From an uncultured Lachnospiraceae bacterium (GTDB taxonomy: Bacteria > Bacillota > Clostridia > Lachnospirales > Lachnospiraceae): a stretch of 39,878 bases of DNA. The position numbers and the translations under genes were made by a program. The stretch lies in NCBI GenBank assembly GCA_947630805.1, contig CANRIV010000015.1, positions 1 through 39,878 of the forward strand, read 5' to 3'. Below the pieces are notes generated by a model. The model made no database searches, was not told where the DNA came from, and worked only from the letters and a program-made list of their open reading frames with translations. This document shows, piece by piece, positions 25,904-35,035 of this stretch. Every line of letters begins with the position of its first letter. Position 1 is the stretch's first letter.

Positions 25904-28219
25904 TTAGTGCACCAGCGCATTTTCCAATACCTGATTCATTTTATCTACAAATATGATTTTGAGTCCGTCTGTGATTTCATGAGAAATTTCATCCACCGCA
26001 GGCTCATTTTTTTTAGGGACCAGTACTGTGCGGATTCCCGCATTTTTGGCCGCCAAAAGTTTTTCTTTTAATCCGCCGATTGGCATAACGTTTCCCCGAA
26101 GATTGATTTCCCCTGTCATAGCGACTTTACAGCTGACCGGAATTTTTGCAACTGCGGAAAGGATCGCTGTCGCCATTGTAATTCCTGCGGAGGGTCCATC
26201 CTTTGGCACTGCTCCTTCCGGCACATGAATGTGAATATCATTCTCAAAGAAAAATTCCTTTTCCACTCCATAATCAGCAGCAATACTACGCACATAGCTC
26301 AATGCAATCTGGGCAGATTCCTTCATTACATCTCCCATTTGCCCGGTCAGTTTTAAGACACCTTTGCCAGGCATTGTATTTACTTCAATCTGTAATGTAG
26401 TGCCTCCTACAGCAGTCCATGCCAGTCCTCGCACAATCCCTATATCATCAGACGCATTGGCCAAATCAATATCGAATTTTTTTCTTCCCAAATACTTTTC
26501 AATATTTTTTGATGTGACCTTGAGATGTTTTTTCCCATCTTTCACAAGGCTTCGAGCTACCTTGCGGCAAATCTCTGACAATTCCCGGTCCAGCTGCCGC
26601 ACTCCGGCCTCTTTTGTATAATGACGGATGATCATAACCAGCGACTCATCTGTTATGGTCAGCTGACTCTTCTTGATTCCATTTTTATCTAATTCCTTTG
26701 CCAATAAATGTTCTTTTGCAATATGAAATTTCTCATTTTCCGTATAGCCTTCCACTTCAATAATTTCCATGCGGTCCAGTAAAGGCTCCGGTATCGTATT
26801 TATATTATTCGCAGTAGCAATAAAAAGCACATTGGATAAATCAAGCGGTACTTCTATGTAATTGTCCCGGAACTTGTTGTTCTGTTCAGAATCCATCACT
26901 TCCAACAATGCGGAAGCAGGGTCTCCATGAATTCCTCTGCCTAACTTATCAATCTCATCCAGAAGAATCAGCGGATTAGATGTGCCGGCCTGTTTCAGTC
27001 CCATGGCAATTCTTCCCGGCATGGCTCCTACGTAAGTTTTTCTGTGACCGCGAATTTCGGATTCATCATCCACACCGCCCAGACAAATACGAACGTATTT
27101 TTTATTTAACGCTTCCGCTACGGAACGGGCAATCGAAGTTTTCCCTGTGCCCGGCGGTCCAATTAAGCACACAATCGGACTGCTCCCCTTTGCCTGAGTT
27201 AAAGTTCTTACCGCCAGAAACTCTATAATTCTCTCTTTCACTTTTTTCAACTCATAGTGGTCTCTGTCAAGAATTTCCTGTGCATTGTTCAAATCTGGAT
27301 TTTCCACAGACATCTTATTCCATGGCATTTCCAGCATAGTATCCAGATACGTCCGGATAACATTGGCTTCTACTGCATTTCCGCCAAAGTTCTTATAGCG
27401 TGACAGCTCTTTATGAAGCTTTTCTTTCACTTCATTGTCTGCATCCAATTCATTAACTTTTTTCTCCAGTTCTTCTGCATCCGCCAGGTAATCTTCTCCC
27501 AGTTCCTCCCGGATAACCTGTATCTGTTCTCTTAAAATATGTTCTTTCTGATTTTTATCCAGGCGCTGTTTCACTTTTTCTACAATTCCCGCACGAATTT
27601 CTCCAATTTCATTTTCTTTTTTCAGAAATGAAATCAAAATTCCAAATCTTCCAACAATGTCTTCCTCTTCCAGAAATTCCTGTTTTGTGCGGTATCCCAC
27701 TTTAATCCGCATTAATATCTGAAGCATCAATGTGGACAATACGGTAATTCTCATCAGGCTTCTTATTCCGGAAGGCGTCAGTTCATGCGTTGTTGCATCA
27801 TACATTTTTACCATGTCTTTTAATTCACGAACAAATGCTTCCTCCTGATTTTCCGTAAGATAATTTTCTTTTTCTGTTATTTCAGAAATTTCTCCCTCAT
27901 AGTATGTTCCACTGTTGTAAAAGGATAATATTTTTCCTTTTTGCTTTCCTTCCACCATAATTCTGACAATATTGTCAGGAAGTTTGTTCATCTGTTTGAT
28001 TGTAACGATTGTACCCGTTTGATATATGTCATGAAAACCCGGTGTCTCTTCCACCGGGTTTTTCTGTGCTGTGACAAACAAATTCTGGCCTCTTACCATT
28101 GCCGCCTCTGCTGCTGCAATCGACGATTTTCTGCTCACGTCAAAATGCACTGTAGTTCCCGGTAATATGGCAAGTCCCCGCAAAGGTATGACAGGAATTG
28201 TGTATATGTTATCTGACAT
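25904..28219 (-). CDS. lon: ATP-dependent protease Lon (LonA)
   Basis: This 771-residue soluble LonA has an N-terminal substrate-binding domain (1-200), a coiled-coil region (about 185-290), an AAA domain with GPPGTGKTS (about 354) and Walker B ILLDEIDKLGRG, and a C-terminal protease domain. The catalytic Ser is in KDGPSAGITM (about 674) and the Lys in GGLKEKLLAAK (about 720). It degrades misfolded and regulatory proteins. GGAGAG lies before the ATG, and it is 29 bp after clpX. Confidence 0.97.
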   Translation of the reverse strand: MSDNIYTIPVIPLRGLAILPGTTVHFDVSRKSSIAAAEAAMVRGQNLFVTAQKNPVEETPGFHDIYQTGTIVTIKQMNKLPDNIVRIMVEGKQKGKILSFYNSGTYYEGEISEITEKENYLTENQEEAFVRELKDMVKMYDATTHELTPSGIRSLMRITVLSTLMLQILMRIKVGYRTKQEFLEEEDIVGRFGILISFLKKENEIGEIRAGIVEKVKQRLDKNQKEHILREQIQVIREELGEDYLADAEELEKKVNELDADNEVKEKLHKELSRYKNFGGNAVEANVIRTYLDTMLEMPWNKMSVENPDLNNAQEILDRDHYELKKVKERIIEFLAVRTLTQAKGSSPIVCLIGPPGTGKTSIARSVAEALNKKYVRICLGGVDDESEIRGHRKTYVGAMPGRIAMGLKQAGTSNPLILLDEIDKLGRGIHGDPASALLEVMDSEQNNKFRDNYIEVPLDLSNVLFIATANNINTIPEPLLDRMEIIEVEGYTENEKFHIAKEHLLAKELDKNGIKKSQLTITDESLVMIIRHYTKEAGVRQLDRELSEICRKVARSLVKDGKKHLKVTSKNIEKYLGRKKFDIDLANASDDIGIVRGLAWTAVGGTTLQIEVNTMPGKGVLKLTGQMGDVMKESAQIALSYVRSIAADYGVEKEFFFENDIHIHVPEGAVPKDGPSAGITMATAILSAVAKIPVSCKVAMTGEINLRGNVMPIGGLKEKLLAAKNAGIRTVLVPKKNEPAVDEISHEITDGLKIIFVDKMNQVLENALVH

Positions 28220-28248
28220 TTTCTCTCCTTTTTCTAATGTATCTGATC

Positions 28249-29535
28249 TCAGGCAGATTTTCCCTTTGTTTTTTTACTGTTTTTCTTTCGTATTACAGAA
28301 TTATATTTTAGTTCCGGCTCTGCAAATCCTTTGATTACATCTTCATTGATAATACACTCCGTGATATTCTCATCCGATGGTGTCTCATACATTACATCCA
28401 TAACGGCATTCTCTAAAATAGAACGGAGACCTCTGGCACCGGTTTTTCTCTCCACCGCCATTTTCGCTATCTCATGAATTGCATCTTCTGTAAAAGTCAA
28501 TTCCACACCGTCCAGCTGAAACAGTTTCTTATACTGCTTTATCAGTGCATTTTTTGGCTGCACCAAAATCTGTTCCAACGCCTTCTCATCCAGAGAATCC
28601 AGCGTGACAGTTACCGGAACTCTTCCTACAAACTCAGGAATCAGTCCATATTTACTTAAATCCTGGGGCATAACCTGCCGAAGCAGCTCATCTTCTTTCT
28701 TCTCTGTCTTGACGTTGACTTCTGTATGAAATCCAATAGAGCTTTTATCCAATCTTCTCTCTATGATTTTATCCAATCCGGAAAATGCTCCACCACAAAT
28801 AAATAGTATATTCGTAGTATCAATAGGAATTAATTCCTGCTGTGGATGTTTTCTTCCTCCCTGTGGCGGCACACTGGCTTCTGTTCCCTCGATAATTTTC
28901 AAAAGAGCCTGCTGTACTCCCTCCCCGGATACGTCTCTGGTAATGGAAACATTCTCAGATTTCTTTGTTATCTTATCTATCTCATCAATATATATAATTC
29001 CATGCTGCGCCCTGTCTATATCATAATCTGCTGCCTGAATAAGTTTTAAAAGAATATTCTCTACATCCTCTCCCACATATCCAGCTTCCGTTAAAGTTGT
29101 GGCATCTGCGATTGCAAATGGAACATTCAAAATTTTTGCCAGCGTCTGGGCGAGATAAGTCTTTCCTGAGCCGGTAGGTCCCAGCATAAGAATGTTGGAT
29201 TTTTGCAATTCCACATCAAAATCTTTATCGGCCAGTACTCTCTTGTAATGATTATAAACAGCTACCGACAAAACTTTTTTTGCTGCTTCCTGTCCAATAA
29301 CATATTGATCTAAAAATTCTTTGATTTCTTTTGGCTTAAGTAAATTAATCTCTTCTGAACTTTGCTGATTCCGGTCGATATACATACCTTCCTCTACAAT
29401 TTCTGCACATATCTCCACACACTCATCACAAATATAAGCATTGGCAGGACCTGCAATCAGCTTACGCACCTGTTCTTCTGTTTTTCCACAAAAAGAGCAA
29501 CGACGTTTTTCATCGTTCATATTTTTATTTGCCAT
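28249..29535 (-). CDS. clpX: ClpX ATPase subunit of ClpXP
   Basis: This 428-residue hexameric unfoldase delivers substrates to ClpP. The N-terminal C4 zinc-binding domain is clear (CSFCGK and CDECVEIC, residues about 13-40). Next come Walker A GPTGSGKT (about 117), Walker B YIDEIDKI, and the ClpP-docking loop. The ATG at 29535 has GGAGAGG close upstream; the open frame extending to 29571 crosses the intercistronic hairpin and is rejected. It is downstream of clpP. Confidence 0.97.
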   Translation of the reverse strand: MANKNMNDEKRRCSFCGKTEEQVRKLIAGPANAYICDECVEICAEIVEEGMYIDRNQQSSEEINLLKPKEIKEFLDQYVIGQEAAKKVLSVAVYNHYKRVLADKDFDVELQKSNILMLGPTGSGKTYLAQTLAKILNVPFAIADATTLTEAGYVGEDVENILLKLIQAADYDIDRAQHGIIYIDEIDKITKKSENVSITRDVSGEGVQQALLKIIEGTEASVPPQGGRKHPQQELIPIDTTNILFICGGAFSGLDKIIERRLDKSSIGFHTEVNVKTEKKEDELLRQVMPQDLSKYGLIPEFVGRVPVTVTLDSLDEKALEQILVQPKNALIKQYKKLFQLDGVELTFTEDAIHEIAKMAVERKTGARGLRSILENAVMDVMYETPSDENITECIINEDVIKGFAEPELKYNSVIRKKNSKKTKGKSA

Positions 29536-29559
29536 AAATACCTCTCCATTTTTATACAC

Positions 29560-29585
29560 AAGGCACCACATAACAGTGGTGCCTT
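29560..29585 (-). other. clpP-clpX intercistronic hairpin
   Basis: AAGGCACCAC and GTGGTGCCTT form a perfect 10-bp stem with a six-base loop in the short gap between clpP and clpX. No T-run follows on the coding strand. It is probably an mRNA processing or stability element, or a partial attenuator, rather than a full terminator. Confidence 0.7.
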
Positions 29586-29591
29586 AATTGA

Positions 29592-30173
29592 TTATCTCTG
29601 CTTGATTACTTCATCAATCAAACCATATTTCTTTGCTTCCTCGGCGCTCATCCAATTATCTCTGTCTGTATCTTTTTCCACAACATCGATTGGCTGACCC
29701 GAATTTTCTGCCAGAATTTCATTTAATTTTTTCTTTGTTTTCAAAATATGCTCCGCTGCAATCTGAATCTCTGTAGCCTGTCCCTGGGCGCCGCCAAGTG
29801 GCTGGTGTATCATGATTTCAGAATTTGGAAGTGCATATCTTTTTCCCTTTGCACCACTGGATAAAAGGAAAGCACCCATACTGGCAGCCATACCGATACA
29901 AGTAGTGGATACATCACACTTAATATAATTCATTGTATCGTAAATTGCCATGCCGGCAGTCACAGATCCACCCGGACTATTGATATACATATGGATATCC
30001 TTTCCGGGATCTTCTGATTCCAAAAACAATAACTGTGCAACCACTGTAGATGCTACCGCATCATTGATTTCTTCTCCCAAAAACACAATACGGTCCTTTA
30101 ACAATCTTGAATAAATGTCATAGGAACGTTCTCCTCTGGAATTCTGCTCTATGACATAAGGTATTAATGCCAT
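29592..30173 (-). CDS. clpP: ClpP protease subunit
   Basis: This 193-residue serine peptidase forms the tetradecameric chamber of ClpXP. The triad is visible: Ser in [11 protein letters not shown] (about 97), His in MIHQPLGG (about 122) and Asp in KDTDRDNWM (about 171). The short N-terminal propeptide-like start [14 protein letters not shown] is standard. AAGGAGG lies six bases before the ATG. It follows tig by 18 bp. Confidence 0.97.
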   Translation of the reverse strand: MALIPYVIEQNSRGERSYDIYSRLLKDRIVFLGEEINDAVASTVVAQLLFLESEDPGKDIHMYINSPGGSVTAGMAIYDTMNYIKCDVSTTCIGMAASMGAFLLSSGAKGKRYALPNSEIMIHQPLGGAQGQATEIQIAAEHILKTKKKLNEILAENSGQPIDVVEKDTDRDNWMSAEEAKKYGLIDEVIKQR

Positions 30174-30191
30174 GTTATGCCTCCTTTGCTA

Positions 30192-31472
30192 TTATTTTGC
30201 TTCATCTACTGCCAGTTTGGCAGCCTTTCTCATGCAAATATCACTCTTAATATTTTTCTTGTCTGCATCAGACAGCAGCTCAGAAACTTTATCCGTTTCC
30301 ATCTTGTATTTTACTGCCATATCCTCGATTTCTTTCTCATATTCCTCGTCTGTCGCTTCAATATTTTCTGCCTTGACAATAGCCTCCAGAACAAGACTGG
30401 ATTCTACTCTCGCCTGTGCCTGTGGCTTTACCTGTTCTGTCAGTTGCTCTATCGTAGCGCCGGTAAACTGCATATATTGCTCAAAAGAAATGCCCTGCAT
30501 AGCGATGTTCTGCGCAAATTCTTCTATCATCTGCTGACACTGTGCCTCAATCATTTTTTCCGGAATATCCATCTTTGAATCTTTTACGATTGCCTCAATT
30601 ACTTTACTTTCTTTTTCTGCCTGTGCATCTTTTTCTTTCTGTTCCTGCAGATTTTTCTTAATGTCGGCCTTATATTCCTCTAAGGTATCAAATTCAGAGA
30701 CATCCTGAGCAAAATCATCATCCAGATTTGGATATTCTTTTACCTTAATTTCCTTGACGGTCACTTTAAACATTGCCGGTTTACCTGCCAGCTCTTTTGC
30801 CTGATAATTCTCAGGGAAAGTAACATTGACTTCCACCTCGTCTCCTACTTTTGCACCAATCAGCTGCTCTTCAAATGTATCAATAAAAGAATGTGAGCCG
30901 ATTGTCAGAGGATAGTCTTCTCCTTTTCCTCCTTCAAAGGCTTCTCCATCTACGAAACCTTCAAAATCAATCGTTGTCTGATCGCCGTCTTCCACTGCCT
31001 TATCATCTGCTGCCACCAGTCTGGCATTCTGCTCTTTGACTTTATCCAGCTCTGCCTGTATATCTTCCTCTGTCACTGTGATGTCCGCTTTTTCTACTTT
31101 AACACCTTTATATTTTCCCAGTTTGATTTCCGGTTTTAATGTAACTTCTGCCTCAAAAATAAATGGCTTTCCTTTTTCAATCTGAACAACATTGATTTCC
31201 GGACGGGCAACAATGTCCAATTCACTTTCAGCTGCTGCATCTGCATATGCTCCCGGAATCAAATCATTGGCAGCGTCTTCATAAAAAACAGCCGCACCAT
31301 ACATTTTTTCAATCATTGGATAAGGCACTTTGCCTTTTCTGAATCCCGGAATATTAAATTTACTCTTATTTTTCTGATAAGCCTTCTGAATTGCCTTATC
31401 TAACTCGGAAGCCTCGACTTCTATTGTAAGCTTGGCCGTATTGTTTTCCAATTTTTCTACCTGTAAACTCAT
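30192..31472 (-). CDS. tig: trigger factor
   Basis: This 426-residue ribosome-associated chaperone and prolyl isomerase has an N-terminal ribosome-binding domain with the signature FNIPGFRKGKVP (about residue 38-49), an FKBP-type PPIase domain (about 150-245, DFEGFVDGEAFEGG), and a helical C-terminal cradle. GGAGG lies seven bases before the ATG. It is first in tig-clpP-clpX-lon-engB-DUF4364, with a promoter and a folded leader upstream. Confidence 0.97.
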   Translation of the reverse strand: MSLQVEKLENNTAKLTIEVEASELDKAIQKAYQKNKSKFNIPGFRKGKVPYPMIEKMYGAAVFYEDAANDLIPGAYADAAAESELDIVARPEINVVQIEKGKPFIFEAEVTLKPEIKLGKYKGVKVEKADITVTEEDIQAELDKVKEQNARLVAADDKAVEDGDQTTIDFEGFVDGEAFEGGKGEDYPLTIGSHSFIDTFEEQLIGAKVGDEVEVNVTFPENYQAKELAGKPAMFKVTVKEIKVKEYPNLDDDFAQDVSEFDTLEEYKADIKKNLQEQKEKDAQAEKESKVIEAIVKDSKMDIPEKMIEAQCQQMIEEFAQNIAMQGISFEQYMQFTGATIEQLTEQVKPQAQARVESSLVLEAIVKAENIEATDEEYEKEIEDMAVKYKMETDKVSELLSDADKKNIKSDICMRKAAKLAVDEAK

Positions 31473-31487
31473 TGCGTTTCCTCCTTA

Positions 31488-31564
31488 ATATGCAAACGGG
31501 CATATCAGACCCATTTCTTTCCGTCTGTCCTGTGGCTTTCGCCACACAAAAGGACTATATGCCC
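31488..31564 (-). ncRNA. three-way-junction leader RNA upstream of tig
   Basis: In minus-strand sense, P1 is GGGCATAT (31557-31564) paired with ATATGCCC (31498-31505). Inside it are P2 (GTCC/GGAC, then TGTGGC/GCCACA capped by a GAAA tetraloop, with a five-base bulge) and P3 (AGAC/GTCT with a 12-base loop). The junctions are only 0-1 nt long. The 3' strand of P1 can also pair with GCATAT at 31488-31493, a hairpin that ends next to the ribosome binding site. This is a mutually exclusive, switch-like arrangement. I cannot assign it to a known family. Confidence 0.5.
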
Positions 31565-31580
31565 TTTGACACAGAAAATT

Positions 31581-31609
31581 ATTATAGCATAAATAACATA
31601 TATTGTCAT
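31581..31609 (-). promoter_or_regulatory. promoter of the tig-clpP-clpX-lon operon
   Basis: On the minus strand, -35 ATGACA (31604-31609) and -10 TATAAT (31581-31586) are spaced by 17 bp. It predicts a leader of about 100 nt. Confidence 0.7.
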
Positions 31610-31621
31610 CTATTTTTCAAT

Positions 31622-32176
31622 TTATCTGACATTATACTGAATTGCCTCTGCAACTTGTCTGGAAATTTCCGGTCCCACAAGAACACTTATCATTTCAAGT
31701 CCCATTTCCAACGCCACACCTAAGCCTTTCGCAGTAATAAAATGCCCATCCCGAACTACACTTCCACCATACTCTTTACAGTTCATCTTGTCGGCAAAAG
31801 TCGGGTAAGATGTAGCCTTTCTCTCTTTGAGCAGTCCCAGCTGCCCATAGATACTTGGGGCTGCACAGATAGCAGTCAGCCATTTTTTCTCTTTGTCATA
31901 TTTTATAATCTGCTCTGTCAATTTCTCACATGCGGCCAGATTTGGTGTCCCCGGCACGCCACCTGGAAGAAAAATACAATCTCCCGCTTCAAAATCAATT
32001 TCTTCTATGTTTTTATCTGCATATAATTTTATTTTGTGAGAACTTTCTATCAATTTTTCTTCTTTAACAGATACTGTTACTACATTTAATTTTTTTGTTC
32101 TTCTGAGCAGGTCAATTACCATCAGCGCTTCCACTTCTTCCATTCCATCTGCCAGAAAAGCATATACTGTCTTCAT
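31622..32176 (-). CDS. DJ-1/PfpI-family protein
   Basis: This 184-residue protein has the DJ-1 fold signatures: FLADGMEEVEA with the conserved Glu near residue 14, the nucleophilic-elbow Cys in AICAAPSIYG (about 103), and the C-terminal SYPTFADK and ITAKGLGVALEMGL stretches. This places it with the YajL/ThiJ/DJ-1 group, which act in thiol or carbonyl stress protection. The activity is debated and cannot be read here. ATG 32176 has GGAGG about seven bases upstream; earlier in-frame codons lack a site. It has its own promoter. Confidence 0.9.
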   Translation of the reverse strand: MKTVYAFLADGMEEVEALMVIDLLRRTKKLNVVTVSVKEEKLIESSHKIKLYADKNIEEIDFEAGDCIFLPGGVPGTPNLAACEKLTEQIIKYDKEKKWLTAICAAPSIYGQLGLLKERKATSYPTFADKMNCKEYGGSVVRDGHFITAKGLGVALEMGLEMISVLVGPEISRQVAEAIQYNVR

Positions 32177-32216
32177 TTGTTTCCTCCATTTTATTTCCAT
32201 ATTTTTGCTGAATTTC

Positions 32217-32245
32217 ATTATATCATATCGTCAAAATGTGTCCAA
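32217..32245 (-). promoter_or_regulatory. promoter of the DJ-1 gene
   Basis: On the minus strand, -35 TTGGAC (32240-32245) and -10 TATAAT (32217-32222) are spaced by 17 bp. Confidence 0.65.
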
Positions 32246-32317
32246 GTAATAAAACACTATTCAGACAAAATTTCAGCATATTTTTAAAATTATTATTATT
32301 TTTTGTCGATGATTGCC

Positions 32318-32346
32318 TTGCAAATATTTCCTGACGCCCCTACAAT
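32318..32346 (+). promoter_or_regulatory. promoter of the CYTH gene
   Basis: On the plus strand, -35 TTGCAA (32318-32323) and -10 TACAAT (32341-32346) are spaced by 17 bp. Confidence 0.6.
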
Positions 32347-32388
32347 TAATATAGTATAAATTTCATATACTAAAGAAGAGGTGATTTT

Positions 32389-32832
32389 ATGGAGATAGAA
32401 AGAAAATTCATTCCTTTGGATTTACCCGAAGATTTAAATCAATTAAAACATCATAAAATAGAACAGGCTTATTTAAACACTTCCCCTGTCGTCAGGATTC
32501 GCAAGCAGGATGATTCCTATTATCTCACATACAAAGGAGGCGGGATGATGGCCCGGGAGGAATATAACCTTCCGTTAAATGAAAAAAGTTATTACCATCT
32601 TTTAGAAAAAGCAGACGGAAATATTATTACAAAAACCAGATTCCTGATTCCACTGGAAAATAATCTGACGGCAGAGCTGGATATTTTTGAAGGAAAATTT
32701 GCAGGCATGGTGCTTATAGAAGTAGAGTTTGAATCTATAGAACAGGCTAAAAATTTTATTCCTCCGAAATGGTTTGGAGCAGATGTCACAAATGACCGTC
32801 GATACCACAACAGCTATCTGTCCGGCTTATAG
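32389..32832 (+). CDS. CYTH-domain phosphohydrolase/cyclase-family protein
   Basis: This 147-residue CYTH protein starts with the diagnostic ExExK motif (MEIERKF). It has alternating strands with charged residues pointing into a triphosphate tunnel: RIRKQDDSYYLTYKGGG, REEYNLPL, KTRFLIPL, ELDIFEG and IEVEFES. Members hydrolyse inorganic or thiamine triphosphate or act as class IV adenylate cyclases, and small Gram-positive forms are usually tripolyphosphatases. It is monocistronic on the plus strand, with GAAGAGGTGAT before the ATG. Confidence 0.88.
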   Translation: MEIERKFIPLDLPEDLNQLKHHKIEQAYLNTSPVVRIRKQDDSYYLTYKGGGMMAREEYNLPLNEKSYYHLLEKADGNIITKTRFLIPLENNLTAELDIFEGKFAGMVLIEVEFESIEQAKNFIPPKWFGADVTNDRRYHNSYLSGL

Positions 32833-32865
32833 TTCCTATCTTGTGGAACAGAAAATAAATTCTAC

Positions 32866-32906
32866 AAAAAGAGGACCAGGCCTTTTATAAAAGTCTGGTC
32901 CTTTTC
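32866..32906. terminator. bidirectional terminator
   Basis: AGGACCAG (32872-32879) and CTGGTCCT (32895-32902), with inner CTTTT/AAAAG pairing and flanking A and T tracts, separate the convergent CYTH and LicC/LicA-fusion genes. Confidence 0.85.
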
Positions 32907-32911
32907 TTCTG

Positions 32912-34687
32912 TCATTCTTCTCTTCCTTCTTCGTATAATTTCATTGCTTTTTCTCTATATATCTTTGCATTTTTGTACCATAAAAACAAATATTCTCCTA
33001 TAATATTTCCAACGGATTCCTGATATAACGCCCACACATACCAATAATAAGAAGCAATCCCTACATAGGCCAGATGATGTCTCAGCTCTTTTACTGTCAG
33101 TTTCCGATTGTAGTATATCTTTAATACCTCTAAGACTTCTTCATACGTATAATCCGAACAACAGATAAACGTGCCCAAATCATATGCGGGGTCATTATTT
33201 CCAGAATATTCCCAATCGATTAATACCATATTATCTTTATCATCCAGTACAAAATTTGGTGCGTAGCAATCGCAGTGACACAAAACTTTAGGAACATTGT
33301 CTTTTTTCACATGTTCATACAACATTTCCATATTTGTATAAAGGTTTTCGAAATCTTCAAAATCTTTATGTGAATTATCAATTTTCTGAATCAAATCTAA
33401 TGTCTTTTTCCAAATATCAGAATCATATTCTGACGGAATCGCCGCATTGTGCAGTTTTTTCATTATTTTCAATGCCTGTACCACTTCTTTTGCATTATGA
33501 TAATCCATACATCTGGCATTTTGAATAAATCGGGATATTTTCCACCCCTCTTTTCCATCTATTTCAATCATCGTATTATCAAGTCCAAGCTTTTTTGCCA
33601 CCTGCGTAGAAAACGCCTCACTCTTTCGGGAAATATACTTTTCTGTCCCAATCCCGGGATGACGATAAACATACTCCGCTCCCCTGCAGGAAAAATGAAA
33701 CGAAAGGTTTGTGAAGCCCTGCTTTATCACAAAAATATTGCTGATTTCTCTTTCTTTGCAATGAAATACACTACATATATTTTTAAAAATCTGTGAATTG
33801 CTGTTTTCCAGATATCTTTCATCAAAATCTCTCAGTTCCTCCAGCGAATCAAATTCCAGCACTTTTTCCCTGTCATAACAGCGTATATACATATCAAGCC
33901 GATTAAGATGTTTTTCCATCAGGTCTTCCCATAACTGTTTTTTTACACTCTCTTTCTCATACTCTTTTAACAGTATTTCGGAAAAATCCGATGAAAATTT
34001 TCTGGAAAAATATACATGTCCAAGCATAACCCACATATTTTCAGGCTGATGATTAATTCCTGTAATTTTTCCTTTTTTATCTGTAATCAATCCATATTCA
34101 TTACATTTTTCCGAATAAAATACAGCGGAATAGTAGGCATCATATACATACTCCTCAAAAACATTATCTACAAAATAATTATCTGAGGAACAAATATAAG
34201 TATTCTTTAAACGGTCAATAACTTTTATCAATGTCGAAGTGTTATTGTATCGATAATAATCTTCATTTACCACAATATCTACATGGAACGCATCCTGCAA
34301 ATAAAAAAATTTTTCTTTCATATACCCCACGACAACTGTGATATCTTTGATTCCTGCCGCCTGAAGCTGACGAATCTGACGCTCAATAAGCACTTCTCCT
34401 TTTACCACCAACACTCCTTTGGGGGTTTCGTAAGACAAAGGGGCAAACCGAGAGGACATTCCTGCCGCCATAATCACAGCATTTTCCACTTTGTAAGGAT
34501 GAAGCTGCTCATACCCGGCCTCTGTAACAGAATAATCTGCTCCAATCCATCCTTTCATACGCATGTCTTTTAAAAGATAGTTTACCTTTCCAAGCGAAAC
34601 CTGCTGCCTTTTTGCAAGCGCCCTCTGGTTTTTATATCCATTGCGATGTAAATCATACAACACATTGAATTGATCTTTTGTAAGCAT
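32912..34687 (-). CDS. winged-helix / LicC-type cytidylyltransferase / LicA-type kinase fusion
   Basis: This 591-residue protein has three parts. Residues 1-65 form a winged helix (YKNQRALAKRQQVSLGKVNYLLKDMRMKGWI). Residues 67-300 are a nucleotidyltransferase starting AVIMAAGMSSRFAPLSYETPKG, like LicC phosphocholine cytidylyltransferase. Residues 300-570 are a choline/aminoglycoside-kinase-like domain with catalytic HCDCYAPN (about 470) and the metal-binding IDWEYSG. Together they would phosphorylate choline or ethanolamine and activate it as a CDP derivative for decorating surface glycan. The LicD transferase is not in the window. A palindrome directly upstream may be the winged helix's own operator. 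GAGGAGAG lies before the ATG. Confidence 0.88.
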   Translation of the reverse strand: MLTKDQFNVLYDLHRNGYKNQRALAKRQQVSLGKVNYLLKDMRMKGWIGADYSVTEAGYEQLHPYKVENAVIMAAGMSSRFAPLSYETPKGVLVVKGEVLIERQIRQLQAAGIKDITVVVGYMKEKFFYLQDAFHVDIVVNEDYYRYNNTSTLIKVIDRLKNTYICSSDNYFVDNVFEEYVYDAYYSAVFYSEKCNEYGLITDKKGKITGINHQPENMWVMLGHVYFSRKFSSDFSEILLKEYEKESVKKQLWEDLMEKHLNRLDMYIRCYDREKVLEFDSLEELRDFDERYLENSNSQIFKNICSVFHCKEREISNIFVIKQGFTNLSFHFSCRGAEYVYRHPGIGTEKYISRKSEAFSTQVAKKLGLDNTMIEIDGKEGWKISRFIQNARCMDYHNAKEVVQALKIMKKLHNAAIPSEYDSDIWKKTLDLIQKIDNSHKDFEDFENLYTNMEMLYEHVKKDNVPKVLCHCDCYAPNFVLDDKDNMVLIDWEYSGNNDPAYDLGTFICCSDYTYEEVLEVLKIYYNRKLTVKELRHHLAYVGIASYYWYVWALYQESVGNIIGEYLFLWYKNAKIYREKAMKLYEEGREE

Positions 34688-34701
34688 ACTTTCTCTCCTC
34701 T

Positions 34702-34740
34702 TTGTTCAAAGTCTATTTACTCTATCATTTTTTTGAACAA
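34702..34740. promoter_or_regulatory. palindrome upstream of the LicC/LicA fusion, possible operator
   Basis: TTGTTCAAA (34702-34710) and TTTGAACAA (34732-34740) are perfect 9-bp arms 21 bp apart, ending about 15 bp before the start codon. The spacing of about three helical turns between half-site centres would suit a dimeric DNA-binding protein. Confidence 0.5.
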
Positions 34741-34764
34741 AAATCAATATTGCGTTGCCGCATA

Positions 34765-34804
34765 GAAAAAAGGCTTTGGAATCTATCCCTTCCCAAAACC
34801 TTTC
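34765..34804 (-). terminator. terminator after tRNA-Leu
   Basis: On the minus strand, an AAAGG...TTTTGG arm pairs imperfectly with CCAAAGCCTTT and is followed by TTTTTT. It ends the tRNA-Leu transcript, and possibly that of the glycan genes, before the LicC/LicA-fusion promoter region. Confidence 0.65.
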
Positions 34805-34870
34805 TCTTTACACGAATTTCCAGAAATTTTTAGACAATCACTGCAAATCTCTAAGATATGCAGAAACAAA

Positions 34871-34950
34871 TGCGGGTGACAGGACTTGAACCTGCACGGT
34901 CTCCCACTAGAACCTAAATCTAACGCGTCTGCCAATTCCGCCACACCCGC
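34871..34950 (-). tRNA. tRNA-Leu (anticodon UAG)
   Basis: On the minus strand, the acceptor arms GCGGGTG and CACCCGC pair fully with discriminator A. The D-arm contains GGCGGAATTGGCAGACGC, the anticodon stem is TTAGA/TCTAG around loop TTTAGGT (anticodon TAG), the class-II variable arm is GGGAGACC, and the T-arm is GCAGG-TTCAAGT-CCTGT. No CCA is encoded. It sits just downstream of the glycan genes with no terminator between. Confidence 0.95.
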
Positions 34951-35035
34951 TTATCATCATCCGGATTTTGACCCGCGCTTTATTATAACACTTTTATTTA
35001 CAAAATACTATAAAAATTATAACGCTTTCACTTTT

